A DNA stretch of 64,000 nucleotides from Puia sp. (GCA_031292515.1 JARLGZ010000279.1:1-64000), one strand, 5' to 3'; positions 16,412 through 26,122 are shown, counted from the stretch's first letter. Notes: generated from the letters alone by a model not told the origin. Program-made: numbers and translations.

Positions 16412-17458
16412 ATGCAATTCACAGCCACACAAATAGCGGTCATCATAAACGGTAAGGTAGAGGGCGACCCGGCAGCGGCGGTTGAATCCTTCGGCAAGAT
16501 CGAAGAAGCAAAAAAAGGACAGCTGGCCTTTCTCGCCAATCCCAAATATGAAGAACACCTGTATACCACAGCCGCATCCATTGTCATCGTAAACGAGAAC
16601 CAGGCCCTTCGGCAAGCCGTTGGAGCAACCCTGATCCGGGTCCCCGACGCCTATACGGCCTTTGCGACCCTGCTGTCAAAATACCAGGAGATTGTATCCC
16701 AGCAATTGACAGGCATCCAGGATCCCGTCTTTATCTCACCCTCGGCTACAATTGGTGACAAGGTCTTTCTCGGGGCCTTCGCCTATCTGGGTGAAAACGT
16801 CGTGATCGGCAACCACGTGAAAATCCATCCACAGGTTTATATCGGGAACAATGTGAAGATCGGCGACTATTCGGTGCTGCATCCCGGCGTAAAAATCTAC
16901 CACGATTGTGTAATCGGGGCCCGGGTCACTATTCATGCCGGCTCCGTGATCGGCAGTGATGGCTTTGGCTTCGCCCCCCAGGCGGACGGCAGTTTCAAAA
17001 AAGTGCCGCAAATCGGGAATGTCGTGATTGAAGACCAGGTGGAAATCGGCGCCAATGCGACGATCGACAGGGCGACTATCGGAGCGACGCTAATCCGCAC
17101 CGGCGCGAAGCTCGACAACCTGATACAGATCGCCCATAACGTGGAAATCGGCGACCATACAGTGATTGCTGCACAGGCAGGCGTGAGCGGCAGCACCAAG
17201 ATCGGCAGCCGTGTGATGATCGGCGGACAAGCCGGCATCGTGGGGCATATACAGATCGCCGATGGCGCAAAGATCAATGCCCAGAGCGGGGTCAGCAAAT
17301 CGATAAAAAGCCCTAATTCGGCCGTCACGGGCAGCCCGGCTTTCGACTATACGAGTGCGTTGCGCAGCCAGGCCGTAAGCCGTAACCTGCCCGAGCTGGA
17401 GAAAAGGATTAAGGAACTGGAAGAACTGGTCAGGCAGTTGCTCGCGGAAAAAGTGTAG
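16412..17458 (+). CDS. lpxD: UDP-3-O-(3-hydroxyacyl)glucosamine N-acyltransferase LpxD
   Basis: A 348-residue enzyme adding the N-linked 3-hydroxyacyl chain from ACP to UDP-3-O-acyl-glucosamine, the third step of lipid A synthesis in the cytosol. The N-terminal substrate-binding domain (1-105) is followed by a left-handed beta helix of hexapeptide repeats (about 108-320; IGDKVFLGAFAYLGENVVIG). The catalytic His is His242 in IQIAHNVEIG, and GSDGFGFAP is the family motif. A short helix ends the chain. lpxC-fabZ and lpxA lie about 9-12 kb away on the opposite strand rather than directly downstream. Confidence 0.96.
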   Translation: MQFTATQIAVIINGKVEGDPAAAVESFGKIEEAKKGQLAFLANPKYEEHLYTTAASIVIVNENQALRQAVGATLIRVPDAYTAFATLLSKYQEIVSQQLTGIQDPVFISPSATIGDKVFLGAFAYLGENVVIGNHVKIHPQVYIGNNVKIGDYSVLHPGVKIYHDCVIGARVTIHAGSVIGSDGFGFAPQADGSFKKVPQIGNVVIEDQVEIGANATIDRATIGATLIRTGAKLDNLIQIAHNVEIGDHTVIAAQAGVSGSTKIGSRVMIGGQAGIVGHIQIADGAKINAQSGVSKSIKSPNSAVTGSPAFDYTSALRSQAVSRNLPELEKRIKELEELVRQLLAEKV

Positions 17459-17504
17459 ACGCAGTCGGCATGATCCCCCATAGCCTGCCCGGCGCGCCCG
17501 GTCA

Positions 17505-19247
17505 TCATTTTTTTTGATTTTTTTCCTCCCTTTTACGCTGCAGACAGTTATCGCAGATTCCGCAGTCACGGGCTTTGGCATCCCCGAAATATACCGCCAG
17601 GTAACGGCTCCTGCAGCCTCCCGGTAACTGCAGGTATTCCAAAACCCGGCCGATACGCGCTCCATATTGCCCTTTTCTTCGCTGGTAGGCAAGCGGCTCG
17701 ATATACAAGTCCTCGGCCGGAACCCGGTCTCGCAGAAAAAAGATAAGCGGCTTGTTTCTGACGGGTATATACTCGATCACGCCCGCTCTGTGGAGACGCA
17801 GGAGGTTTTCTTCGATTTCCCCGCTGTCTTTTTTTAGCAGCGCGCCAAGCTGACGTTCGTATACGACGACAGGTCTGTCCAGCATCCCCTCATAGGTCCT
17901 GAGCAAGGTGTCGACGACCGGTCTCAACGCCGGGTACCCTTCCTGGAATAGGGTAAGGGCAGGCCTGTCCGCCAGGAAGCGTACCCTTGCGGGAAGATAG
18001 GGCTGATCCAGGTAAACCAGGACATCTTCCTGCCCTAATATGCTCAACACTGCCAGCACCACCTGTCTCTCGAGGCGGAAACTTTTGCAGAAAACCGTCA
18101 GGTCGAACTCATAGTAAGCTCCCTCGCCGCTGGAGGAAGGCACCTGGAGATAATTCATCAACGCCTGGTAGACGATTCGGATCTTAGCCATCACGGGGAA
18201 TTTCGTGTCGGGTAAAGATGCCAGATAAGCCAATTCTTCCCGATCGAATAACAGGACTGCATAGGCTTTTTCCCCATCCCGCCCTGCGCGGCCGGCCTCC
18301 TGGTAATAGGCTTCGATGCTATCCGGCACCTCCGCGTGGATGACCGTTCTGACGCCGGCTTTGTCGATCCCCATGCCGAATGCATTGGTGCTGACCATTA
18401 TTCGGATCTCGTCCTTCATCCAGGCCTGTTGAGCCTCCGACCGCCGTTCCTGGCTAAGGCCTGCATGATAACAGGCAGCCTTCACACCCTGCTCCTGCAG
18501 GATGTCGGAGAGGCGTTCGGCCTCTTTACGGCTCCGGCAGTAGACAATGCCGCTACCCGGCACATTCTGCAGGATCTCTATTATTTTACCGGTCTTCCCT
18601 TCCCTGTCTCTGCCCATTCCAAAAACGCTGTAAGAGAGATTGGGTCGTTCAAAGGACTGGCGGAACACGGCCGGCTTCGTCATTCCCAGCTTGTCCATGA
18701 TGTCTGTCTGGACCTCCGGGGTGGCGGAAGCAGTAAGCGCCAGCAACGAGACGCCAGGCAACTCGTCGCGCAGCGCCGCGATCCTTAAATAAGTAGGCCG
18801 GAAATCATAGCCCCATTGCGAGACGCAATGCGCTTCGTCTACGGCTATCAGGTTGACAGGCAAGCCCGCCATATATTCCTTAAAAATATTTGTCTCGAGC
18901 CGCTCGGGAGATACATAGAGAAATTTACAATTGCTATTAGCCGCCAGCTCCAGCGTATTGATGACCGCTTTGCGGTTCATGCCGGAATACAGCGCAAATG
19001 CAGTAATATTTTTCCTGCGCAACTCCGCAACCTGGTCTTTCATCAATGCGATCAGTGGCGTGATCACCAGGCAAAGACCAGGCTTTGCCAGGGCGGGGAC
19101 CTGGAAACAGAGTGACTTCCCCCCCCCGGTCGGAAGGAGGGCCAGGGTATCTTTTCCCTGCAATACAGAGCGAATGATCTCCTCCTGCAGCGGGCGAAAG
19201 GCCGGAAATTTCCAATATGTGGTAAGAATGTCTAAAAGAGGATCCAT
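17505..19247 (-). CDS. recQ: RecQ-type ATP-dependent DNA helicase
   Basis: A 580-residue superfamily 2 helicase, 3' to 5', acting on forks and recombination intermediates. Motif 0 (FRPLQ), Walker A (TGGGKS, 40-45), DEAH box (137-140, followed by CVSQWGYDFR), SAT motif (ALTASATPEV) and motif VI (QEAGRAGRDG) are all present. The C-terminal zinc-binding Cys cluster lies near the end (GGCRSRYL and DCGICDNCLQRK). The HRDC domain is absent, so this is the short RecQ form common in Bacteroidota, which often also have a longer RecQ. It is convergent with lpxD. Confidence 0.93.
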   Translation of the reverse strand: MDPLLDILTTYWKFPAFRPLQEEIIRSVLQGKDTLALLPTGGGKSLCFQVPALAKPGLCLVITPLIALMKDQVAELRRKNITAFALYSGMNRKAVINTLELAANSNCKFLYVSPERLETNIFKEYMAGLPVNLIAVDEAHCVSQWGYDFRPTYLRIAALRDELPGVSLLALTASATPEVQTDIMDKLGMTKPAVFRQSFERPNLSYSVFGMGRDREGKTGKIIEILQNVPGSGIVYCRSRKEAERLSDILQEQGVKAACYHAGLSQERRSEAQQAWMKDEIRIMVSTNAFGMGIDKAGVRTVIHAEVPDSIEAYYQEAGRAGRDGEKAYAVLLFDREELAYLASLPDTKFPVMAKIRIVYQALMNYLQVPSSSGEGAYYEFDLTVFCKSFRLERQVVLAVLSILGQEDVLVYLDQPYLPARVRFLADRPALTLFQEGYPALRPVVDTLLRTYEGMLDRPVVVYERQLGALLKKDSGEIEENLLRLHRAGVIEYIPVRNKPLIFFLRDRVPAEDLYIEPLAYQRRKGQYGARIGRVLEYLQLPGGCRSRYLAVYFGDAKARDCGICDNCLQRKREEKNQKK

Positions 19248-19354
19248 GGTCAGTTGGCTTCCCGTCCGGAAGCAGATGGCAATTTACGATATCCTGGCCA
19301 ACCACCGGGTACCGGCATCGGGTCGGGGGACCCGCCGCGATCGATTCCTCGCCG

Positions 19355-21778
19355 CTATTCCGATCGCAGGCTATCCACCGGATTGGCCAGGGCCGCCCTG
19401 ATAGATCGGAAACTAATAGTAATTAGGGTGACGGCGACCGTTAGTAAAGCCGCTCCTCCAAATACCAACCACCAGCTGATTTGTACCCGGTATTCATAGT
19501 CCTGCAGCCATTTGTTCATCATGTAAAAAGCCAACGGAACGGCGATGAGAAAGGCGATGCATACGAGTTTCAAAAAATCCGCCGACAGGAGCGAGACGAT
19601 CCCTGTCACACTTGCGCCCAGGACTTTCCGAATGCCGATCTCCTTGGTCCTTTGCTCGGCAGTAAACGTAGCCAGGCCAAACAAGCCCAGGCTGGCGACA
19701 AAGATGGTAAGCGCCGCGAAAATGCCCAGGATCAGCGCGGTTTTCTGTTCTGCAAGATAGGTATTGTTGAACCGTTCGTCAAGGAAGGAGTACTCCAGAG
19801 GCGCCTCCGGCGTAAAGGAAGACCAGATTTTCCGCATCGAGGCGACAAATCCCGTAATATCACGCGTCCTTGTTTTCACGATCATCGTGCCGGGCCGGGT
19901 ACTCAACACCATCACCAGGGGTGAAATACGCTCCCGGAAAGATCGAAAATGAAAATCCTTTACCACGCCTACGACCCGAAAACTATATTTATGGCCGTCA
20001 TTATCCGTATTGGTGATCGTATGGCCGAGAGGGTCTTTCTCCCAACCAAATACCCGTATCGCCGTTTCATTTAGGATGACACCCGATGAATCCGTTCCAA
20101 AATTCCTGTCGAAATTTCGCCCGGTCTCGATCTTCATGCCCATCGTCGGGATATAATTATAGTCGATATCATAGCGAAGCGTTTTTACCAGGTGCGTATT
20201 GTCATGCTCCGGGTATACAAAAAAATTGTTGCCGTCACTGGGACCAGCCGGCAGATAGTCGGAAAAACTTATACTCACAACACGTGGGTCCTGTTGAACC
20301 GCCTGGTTGAATGCGTCTCCCTTATTACCAAGCATCCAGGTCTCCGGCAGCACCATGACCTGGTCCTTATCATACCCCAATTTTTTATGCTGTATATAAT
20401 TGAGCTGATCGTACACTACGGCAGTACAGATGATCAGTCCTATGGAAATAAAGAACTGAAAAACGACCAGCGCACTGCGGAACCCGATACTCTTCTTCCC
20501 CGACGAAAGCCGGCCCTTTAATACGGAAACCGGCTTAAAGGAGGAAAGAAAGAAAGCAGGATAGGTCCCGGCCAAAATACCGGTTAGCAGGCCAAACAGG
20601 ACGAGAGCAGGCACCAGCCAGGGGGTGGTTCTAAAAGAAAGCTCGAGTCTTTTACCGGCCAGGCTATTGAAGCCGGGTAAGGCCAGATATACAATACCAA
20701 TTGCCAAAAGGAGGGCAATTGCAGTCAGCAGGAGAGATTCGAGGAGGAATTGTTTTACCAGCTCAGCCCTCATCGAACCCAATACTTTTCGGATACCCAC
20801 TTCGCGGGACCGGCGGGATGCGCCGGCCGTAGAGAGGTTCATGAAATTGATACAGGCGATCAGCAGCATGAACCCGGCAATCGAGGCAGATATGTAGACA
20901 TAATGCACATCTCCCGGCGCTTCCAGGTCATTCGTGTAGTCGGAATGAAGATGAATATCCTCCAGGGGTTGAAGATACAAGCCGATATCATTTCCCTTTC
21001 GCCTGAATTCAGCCAGGCTCATCCCCATCCCCTGCAACAACTGCGGGCCAATATATTTTTCGACGACCTGCGGCAGCTTGGCATTGAGCTTTTTGTAGTC
21101 ATAACCTGGCTTTAGGACCAGGTAGGTATTGAACCCCGAGGTCATCCAGGATGCCGAAACGGCATCGGGAGAACCAACCAGCGAAACAAAAAAATCAAAA
21201 TGGAAATGTGAGTTGACCGGCACTTTATCGATCACTCCCGTTACTTTCAGGTCTGTCTTCCACCCCTTGACACTCAGCACTTTCCCAACGGGATCTTCCT
21301 TCCCAAAATACTTTTGGGCGATCTCGCGGGTGATCACGACGGTATTCGGCTCGATCAAAGCCGTCCGGGCATCTCCTTCTTCAAGAGGCAGGGTAAAGAC
21401 CTGGAAGAAATTTGAATCGACATAGGCGAACCCTTTTTCGCTAAAAACCCTGTCCTGATAGCGGACAATATATTTCGAACCCCTCTGTAAGCGGGTAGCC
21501 TCTTCCACTTCCGGGTAATCCTTCAGAAGCGTCTGCGCCACAGGAGGCATCACATTGGCTTCTTTCATCTCTCCCCCCTGTGACGAGCCTCTGAAAGTGA
21601 CACGCACCATGCGATCCGCTTTCACATTGTACCGATCGTAGCTGAGTTCACTACGTACAAAAAGCAGGATGATCAGACAGGTGGCGATCCCGATAGCGAG
21701 GCCGGAGAGATTAATGGATGAAACCCCCTTGTTTCTCCACAGGTTGCGAACAGCGATCTTGAAATAGTTTCTGAACAT
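19355..21778 (-). CDS. ABC transporter permease, FtsX/MacB type
   Basis: An 807-residue membrane protein of the large Bacteroidota permease family. TM1 lies at about 20-42 (GLAIGIATCLIILLFV), a MacB-type periplasmic domain fills about 50-270, and three TM helices follow (about 290-420; FMLLIACINFMNLSTA). A second copy of the same layout then follows, ending in TM helices with LGLFGLATFTAEQRTKEIGIRKVLGAS. Family members work with a MacB-type ATPase in efflux or envelope-stress roles, but no ATPase gene is adjacent, so a partner must be elsewhere. It sits between the P-type ATPase and recQ on the same strand. Confidence 0.88.
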   Translation of the reverse strand: MFRNYFKIAVRNLWRNKGVSSINLSGLAIGIATCLIILLFVRSELSYDRYNVKADRMVRVTFRGSSQGGEMKEANVMPPVAQTLLKDYPEVEEATRLQRGSKYIVRYQDRVFSEKGFAYVDSNFFQVFTLPLEEGDARTALIEPNTVVITREIAQKYFGKEDPVGKVLSVKGWKTDLKVTGVIDKVPVNSHFHFDFFVSLVGSPDAVSASWMTSGFNTYLVLKPGYDYKKLNAKLPQVVEKYIGPQLLQGMGMSLAEFRRKGNDIGLYLQPLEDIHLHSDYTNDLEAPGDVHYVYISASIAGFMLLIACINFMNLSTAGASRRSREVGIRKVLGSMRAELVKQFLLESLLLTAIALLLAIGIVYLALPGFNSLAGKRLELSFRTTPWLVPALVLFGLLTGILAGTYPAFFLSSFKPVSVLKGRLSSGKKSIGFRSALVVFQFFISIGLIICTAVVYDQLNYIQHKKLGYDKDQVMVLPETWMLGNKGDAFNQAVQQDPRVVSISFSDYLPAGPSDGNNFFVYPEHDNTHLVKTLRYDIDYNYIPTMGMKIETGRNFDRNFGTDSSGVILNETAIRVFGWEKDPLGHTITNTDNDGHKYSFRVVGVVKDFHFRSFRERISPLVMVLSTRPGTMIVKTRTRDITGFVASMRKIWSSFTPEAPLEYSFLDERFNNTYLAEQKTALILGIFAALTIFVASLGLFGLATFTAEQRTKEIGIRKVLGASVTGIVSLLSADFLKLVCIAFLIAVPLAFYMMNKWLQDYEYRVQISWWLVFGGAALLTVAVTLITISFRSIRAALANPVDSLRSE

Positions 21779-21935
21779 GTACAGTTCTTTAGCGTGAGTA
21801 ATAGGTTACCTGGAAAGCCAAGAAAATGCCAGTTTTGCATCTGGCTGATAACAAGCACCCTATAAAATACTTCAACCTGCCGGACTGCACGATTTCGATA
21901 CGGTCGGCGTCCGTTTTCGAATAAGCTTTTTTGCT

Positions 21936-24218
21936 TCAAAAATTCGCTTCAGTTTCCCTTTTTACCGGCTCCTGGTTCAGCCTCCTGGCAAAAAGCCTCA
22001 CCGAATTGATGGCGAGCACTACATCGCTAAGCCCCATGGCTCCGGCGGCAAGGGTCGGAGAAAGCAGACCGGCCGCCGCTACCGGGATGGCTACGACATT
22101 ATAAAAAAAGGCCCAGAAGAGATTCTGGCGGATCGTAAGGAAGGTCAGTTTCCCCAGCCTTAGGGCCGCCGGCAGATTCTTCAGGCCCTGGTTCATCAAT
22201 ACCAGGTCAGCCGTTTGCATGGCCAGGTGGGAAGCGTCACTCATCGAAATGCCAACCGAAGCAGCCGCCAGGGCAGGAGCATCATTGACGCCATCGCCAA
22301 CCATTGCAACGGGAGCGATCGCATTGAGCGCCGAGATCCTTGCCAGTTTCTGCTCCGGGCTCTGCCCGGCATAGACTTCATCGATCCCCAATTGCCGCGC
22401 CAACAAAATACAAGCCTCCGGTCGGTCACCGCTAAGCAGGATGGTGCGGATACCCTTGCTTTGGAAATGGCGGATGACGCCGGCCGCTTCGGGACGAACC
22501 TCATCCGCCAGGTCGACCCACCCCATCAAGCTGCCATTGCGTAGCAGATAGCTGTTATGGGTGTCCTCAGCAGAAGGCCTTCCGCCAAAATCCCCGGCTG
22601 CATCCGGTGTCCGGTTCACAAACAGATTGGCAACCACTTTATATGAGCCCATCCAGTAGACATCGCCTTCCTTCGTCTCCGCGCGCATGCCAAGGCCTTT
22701 GACCTCTTCGATCTTCGCCCAGCGCAAGGCGCCACTCTGTTTCCATTCCCGGGTGAACGCCTTTGAAACAGGATGGTTGGAATATTTTGCCAGGGAGTAG
22801 CAGATCCGCTTAAACTCCTCTTCCGTCATGGCCTCTTTTCCCGCCTCACCCTTTTCCGCATCCTCTTCAGTACTCACTACTGACCACTCACCGCTGACCA
22901 CTGACTGCTCACTACTCATTATTTTTATCCGTTCGATCCGGAACTTGCCTGTCGTCAGCGTGCCGGTCTTATCGAAGACGATCTGCCGGATGTCTTTGAA
23001 CGACTCCAATCCCCGCGCATGACGAAAAAGCATGCCGTGGCGGGCCGCCCGGCCGAGACCTACCGCAATGGCCGCAGGTGTCGCAAGCCCCATGGCGCAG
23101 GGACAGGCGATGACCAGCACGGCGATACTACGCATCAAAGCAGATGTTGTATCATGCAGGAAATAATAGTTTAGCAGACCGGTCAGCGCAGCCAGGATCA
23201 GGACCACAGGCACAAAGACGGCGCTGATCTTATCGGCCAGCTGTTGAACGGGAGGCTTCTCACCTTGCGCCTGCTTTACGAGGTTGACAATCACCGAAAG
23301 CACGGAGTCTTTGGCGCCGGCCGTGACCTGCGCTTTTACCGTCCCCGACACCAGCAGGCTGCCCCCTAACAAGCCGTCCTTTGGCCCTTTGTCGATGGGC
23401 AAACTCTCTCCGCTCAGGATCGACTCATCCACACTTCCTTCTCCCCACAGGATCTTGCAGTCGGCCGGCACCTGTTCCCCGGATCGGATCAGGATCAGGT
23501 CCCCGCTCCGCAAAGAAGTATTCCCGACGGGAAAAATAAGCTCCTGGTGCTCCCCGTCGAACGCGATCATATTGGCCATGACCTTTTGCGGGCGCGCCAG
23601 CTCCTTTAAGGCGCGTTGGGTAGCCTGTATCGATGCATCCTCGAGATAGTTGCCAAAGAATACAAGGGTTATGATACCGGCTGCTGTCTCGTAGAACTGG
23701 TAGGCCGCCCCCAGATGGAAAAGGGTTCCCGCAAGACTGTATACAAAAGCCGCTGTAGCGCCGAGCGTCACGAGCACATTCATATTCGGCAGCCCGTTTG
23801 CCAGGCTACGCCAGGCGCTTCGGCCGAAGAAGCTCATACCCAGCAGGTATACCGGCAGACTGCATATTGCCTGCACCCAGGGATTCATCAGGAAAGGCAG
23901 CGGGAGCCATCTGTCCAGCATAGGCAAAAACAACAAGGCGGTAAAGGGCAGGCAGATCAATGTGTAGCGTAGATACCTGTTGAACATTTTTTCCCCGGGC
24001 CCGGCCGCTTCTTCACCGGTCATTACCGTATATCCCAACCCTTGAATCCCCTTTTGAAGTTGCTGTTCGTCCTGCCGGTCGTCGTTGTCAAAGCTGAGAT
24101 CTCCGCCTGCCAGGCTGATCTTTATATTTTGAGCCCCTTGCCTCTCAAGGTAGTGCCGGATCGTAAGCACACAGTTGGCGCAGCTCATCCCCTCAATTTT
24201 CCAGTTTACGGGTGTCAT
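21936..24218 (-). CDS. Heavy-metal translocating P-type ATPase, probably copper export
   Basis: A 760-residue P1B ATPase from the ATG at 24218. A start at 24269 would add 17 residues before the metal-binding domain. It has one N-terminal HMA domain with GMSCANC (Cys13 and Cys16), TM helices, the membrane CPC motif (372-374, VIACPCAMGLATP) typical of Cu(I) pumps, phosphorylation motif DKTGTLT (Asp416), the HP dipeptide at about 482-483 (YSNHPVSKAF) and GDGVNDAPAL. Residues of about 434-453 (SSEQSVVSGEWSVVSTEED) are encoded by heptanucleotide repeat DNA inserted in the nucleotide-binding domain. Regulator and chaperone genes are not adjacent. Candidate promoters lie at 24267-24288. Confidence 0.93.
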   Translation of the reverse strand: MTPVNWKIEGMSCANCVLTIRHYLERQGAQNIKISLAGGDLSFDNDDRQDEQQLQKGIQGLGYTVMTGEEAAGPGEKMFNRYLRYTLICLPFTALLFLPMLDRWLPLPFLMNPWVQAICSLPVYLLGMSFFGRSAWRSLANGLPNMNVLVTLGATAAFVYSLAGTLFHLGAAYQFYETAAGIITLVFFGNYLEDASIQATQRALKELARPQKVMANMIAFDGEHQELIFPVGNTSLRSGDLILIRSGEQVPADCKILWGEGSVDESILSGESLPIDKGPKDGLLGGSLLVSGTVKAQVTAGAKDSVLSVIVNLVKQAQGEKPPVQQLADKISAVFVPVVLILAALTGLLNYYFLHDTTSALMRSIAVLVIACPCAMGLATPAAIAVGLGRAARHGMLFRHARGLESFKDIRQIVFDKTGTLTTGKFRIERIKIMSSEQSVVSGEWSVVSTEEDAEKGEAGKEAMTEEEFKRICYSLAKYSNHPVSKAFTREWKQSGALRWAKIEEVKGLGMRAETKEGDVYWMGSYKVVANLFVNRTPDAAGDFGGRPSAEDTHNSYLLRNGSLMGWVDLADEVRPEAAGVIRHFQSKGIRTILLSGDRPEACILLARQLGIDEVYAGQSPEQKLARISALNAIAPVAMVGDGVNDAPALAAASVGISMSDASHLAMQTADLVLMNQGLKNLPAALRLGKLTFLTIRQNLFWAFFYNVVAIPVAAAGLLSPTLAAGAMGLSDVVLAINSVRLFARRLNQEPVKRETEANF
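22871..22919. repeat. Heptanucleotide repeat, copy B, inside the P-type ATPase gene
   Basis: The minus strand carries about seven consecutive units of GTSAGYR type (GTGAGCA, GTCAGTG, GTCAGCG, GTGAGTG, GTCAGTA, GTGAGTA). Because seven is not a multiple of three, the peptide repeats every seven residues (SVVSGEW, SVVSTEE) and the frame stays open. This is the longest of the four copies. Confidence 0.85.
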
Positions 24219-24266
24219 ATGATGGACAGATTTATAGATCGGGTGTACAGACCGGCCATTAAAGAC

Positions 24267-24288
24267 CAAAACTATTATTACAAAATTA
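24267..24288 (-). promoter_or_regulatory. Two candidate -7 elements for the P-type ATPase
   Basis: The minus strand has TAGTTTTG (24267-24274) and TAATTTTG (24281-24288), both exact TAnnTTTG matches, 50-70 bp upstream of the ATG at 24218. Confidence 0.45.
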
Positions 24289-24372
24289 GGCCTGCAAAGT
24301 TGTGATCCCCTCCGCGATCGGAAATTAATATATATACTTTATCCGGGGTACCCTGTTTTTTATCCAGAAACT

Positions 24373-24380
24373 TATCTTTG
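24373..24380 (+). promoter_or_regulatory. -7 promoter element (TATCTTTG) for tsaE-ald
   Basis: An exact TAnnTTTG match with only four bases between its G and the tsaE ATG at 24385, predicting a leaderless transcript. Confidence 0.6.
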
Positions 24381-24384
24381 CGTT

Positions 24385-24807
24385 ATGGAATGGAGCTTTG
24401 ATTTACCCGGTATCGGCCAAACAGCAAAAGACTTCTGGGCGGCGGCCGGTCAAAACAAGGTCTTTGCCATTCATGGAGAAATGGGGGCCGGAAAGACGAC
24501 TTTTATACATGCTCTTTGCGATGAGTTGGGCGTCACCAGCCAGGTCGGCAGCCCTACTTTTTCGATCATCAACCAATACGATTATCCCCGTGGCAGGGTC
24601 TTCCACATAGACCTGTACCGGCTGAACAACGAAGAAGAGGCTTTCCGGGCAGGAGTAGAAGAAGTACTCTACAGCGGCGAGATTTGCCTGGTGGAGTGGC
24701 CCGAGAAAGCCGCCGCCATTTTGCCCCCGCGAACAGCAGATGTGTTCATCGAGGTCACAGGTCCCCTGACCCGGACAATCCGTTTGAAATCCAATTTAAA
24801 ATTGTAA
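24385..24807 (+). CDS. tsaE: tRNA threonylcarbamoyladenosine biosynthesis ATPase TsaE
   Basis: A 140-residue P-loop ATPase of the YjeE family that works with TsaB and TsaD in making t6A37 on ANN-decoding tRNAs. Walker A is GEMGAGKTT (about 32-40), and FSIINQYDYP and HIDLYRL are family motifs, the latter serving as Walker B, with LVEWPEK near the end. The length is usual. It is probably co-transcribed with ald (45-bp gap). As I recall, porX commonly lies directly upstream of tsaE-ald in other Bacteroidota, while here porX is about 9 kb away. Confidence 0.95.
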   Translation: MEWSFDLPGIGQTAKDFWAAAGQNKVFAIHGEMGAGKTTFIHALCDELGVTSQVGSPTFSIINQYDYPRGRVFHIDLYRLNNEEEAFRAGVEEVLYSGEICLVEWPEKAAAILPPRTADVFIEVTGPLTRTIRLKSNLKL

Positions 24808-24852
24808 TTTAAAGATTCATCCCTTAGTCAAAATCCATCGATACAGTCAAAA

Positions 24853-26067
24853 ATGTCCCAGAACCAACCCATTATCAGCACCTCCTTTAGTTATGAGACC
24901 CTGGAAGAAACCCTTGATGTCAAGCCTAAAGGCGTTCCGCTTCATATCGGCATCCCCAAAGAGACTGCTTTCCAGGAGAACCGCATCGCACTCACACCGG
25001 ACGCGGTGGGGGTATTGGTGAGCAACGGACATATGGTCGTTATCGAACACAACGCAGGCGAGGCGTCCCACTACAGGGACAAAGACTATAGCGAAGCCGG
25101 CGCCAGGATCGTCTATGATAAATCCGATGTGTTCAAAGCCCCCATCCTCGTTAAAAGCGCCCCGGTAATAGAAGAGGATCTCCCACTGCTTCAATTGAAC
25201 CAGATCATCATTTCACCGATCCATCTTTCGGCTATGAAGGCCGAACTATTGCAGAAAATGATGGACAAGCGGATAACGGGCATCTCCTTCGAAAACCTGA
25301 AAGACGACAGTGGCACCTATCCCATCGTTCGCAGCATGAGCGAGATCGCCGGGAGCGCCGTCATGCTGATCGCCGGTCAATACCTGAGCTCGTCCAATCA
25401 CGGCAAAGGGGTGTTGCTGGGTGGTATATCGGGTATCCCCCCCACAAAAGTGATTATCCTCGGAGCCGGGATCGTAGGTGAGTTCGCCGCCCGCGCGGCG
25501 CTGGCGCTGGGGGCTTCCGTCAAAGTATTCGACAACAGCGTCTACCGGCTGAAACGGCTGCAGAACAATATCGGACAACGCATGTGGACGTCCGTGATAG
25601 AACCCCGTATCCTTGCCAAGCAGCTAAAGACCTGTGAGATTGCCGTCGGCGCCCTCTCCTCGCAGACAGGCCGCACGCCCGTCGTAGTGAGCGACGAAAT
25701 GGTCAGCAACATGCGGCCCGGCAGCGTGATCATCGACGTAAGTATCGACCGCGGGGGCTGTTTTGAAACTTCCGAGATCACGACCCATGAACATCCTATC
25801 TTCATGAAATACGGGGTGATCCATTATTGCGTCCCCAATATACCCTCCGGCTTCGCCCGGACCGCTTCCCATGCAATCAGCAATGTACTCATGCCCTTGC
25901 TGCTGGAAGCCGGAGATGAAGGAGGATTCGAGAACCTGGTCTGGCATAAGATCCATTTGAGAAGTGGCATCTACCTGTTCAAGGGAGCCCTGACGAACTT
26001 CCATCTCAGCCAGCGTTTCGACCTGAAATATACCGACCTCAACCTGTTGATTGCGAGTCAGCGCTAA
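24853..26067 (+). CDS. ald: Alanine dehydrogenase
   Basis: A 404-residue NAD-dependent enzyme interconverting L-alanine and pyruvate plus ammonia. The N-terminal substrate domain has the family motifs IGIPKETAFQENRIALTP (about 33-50) and GISFENLKDD. The Rossmann domain starts at KVIILGAGIVGEFAARAA (about 196-213). The later segment VIIDVSIDRGGCFETS is characteristic of the AlaDH/PNT family. It has about 25-30 N-terminal residues more than classical Ald, as in the Bacteroidota subgroup. It is the second gene after tsaE and is convergent with the ABC ATPase gene across repeat DNA. Confidence 0.93.
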   Translation: MSQNQPIISTSFSYETLEETLDVKPKGVPLHIGIPKETAFQENRIALTPDAVGVLVSNGHMVVIEHNAGEASHYRDKDYSEAGARIVYDKSDVFKAPILVKSAPVIEEDLPLLQLNQIIISPIHLSAMKAELLQKMMDKRITGISFENLKDDSGTYPIVRSMSEIAGSAVMLIAGQYLSSSNHGKGVLLGGISGIPPTKVIILGAGIVGEFAARAALALGASVKVFDNSVYRLKRLQNNIGQRMWTSVIEPRILAKQLKTCEIAVGALSSQTGRTPVVVSDEMVSNMRPGSVIIDVSIDRGGCFETSEITTHEHPIFMKYGVIHYCVPNIPSGFARTASHAISNVLMPLLLEAGDEGGFENLVWHKIHLRSGIYLFKGALTNFHLSQRFDLKYTDLNLLIASQR

Positions 26068-26118
26068 TGAATGCGAATGGACGGATTCCAATTAACGCGA
26101 ACGGACGCGAAATACGGC
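26068..26118. repeat. Degenerate intergenic repeat (ACGCGAA type)
   Basis: Between the convergent ald and ABC genes there are repeated modules: GCGAATGGACG, ATTAACGCGAA and CGGACGCGAAATACG. Spacing is about 12 nt and units are imperfect. The whole gap is made of this material. Confidence 0.55.
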
Positions 26119-26122
26119 GACC

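Noticed and set aside
17505-24218. Genomic island carrying recQ, permease and P-type ATPase
   Set aside because: Base composition looks like the neighbours, and there is no integrase, transposase, tRNA or flanking direct repeat; rearrangement is a simpler explanation for the gene order.
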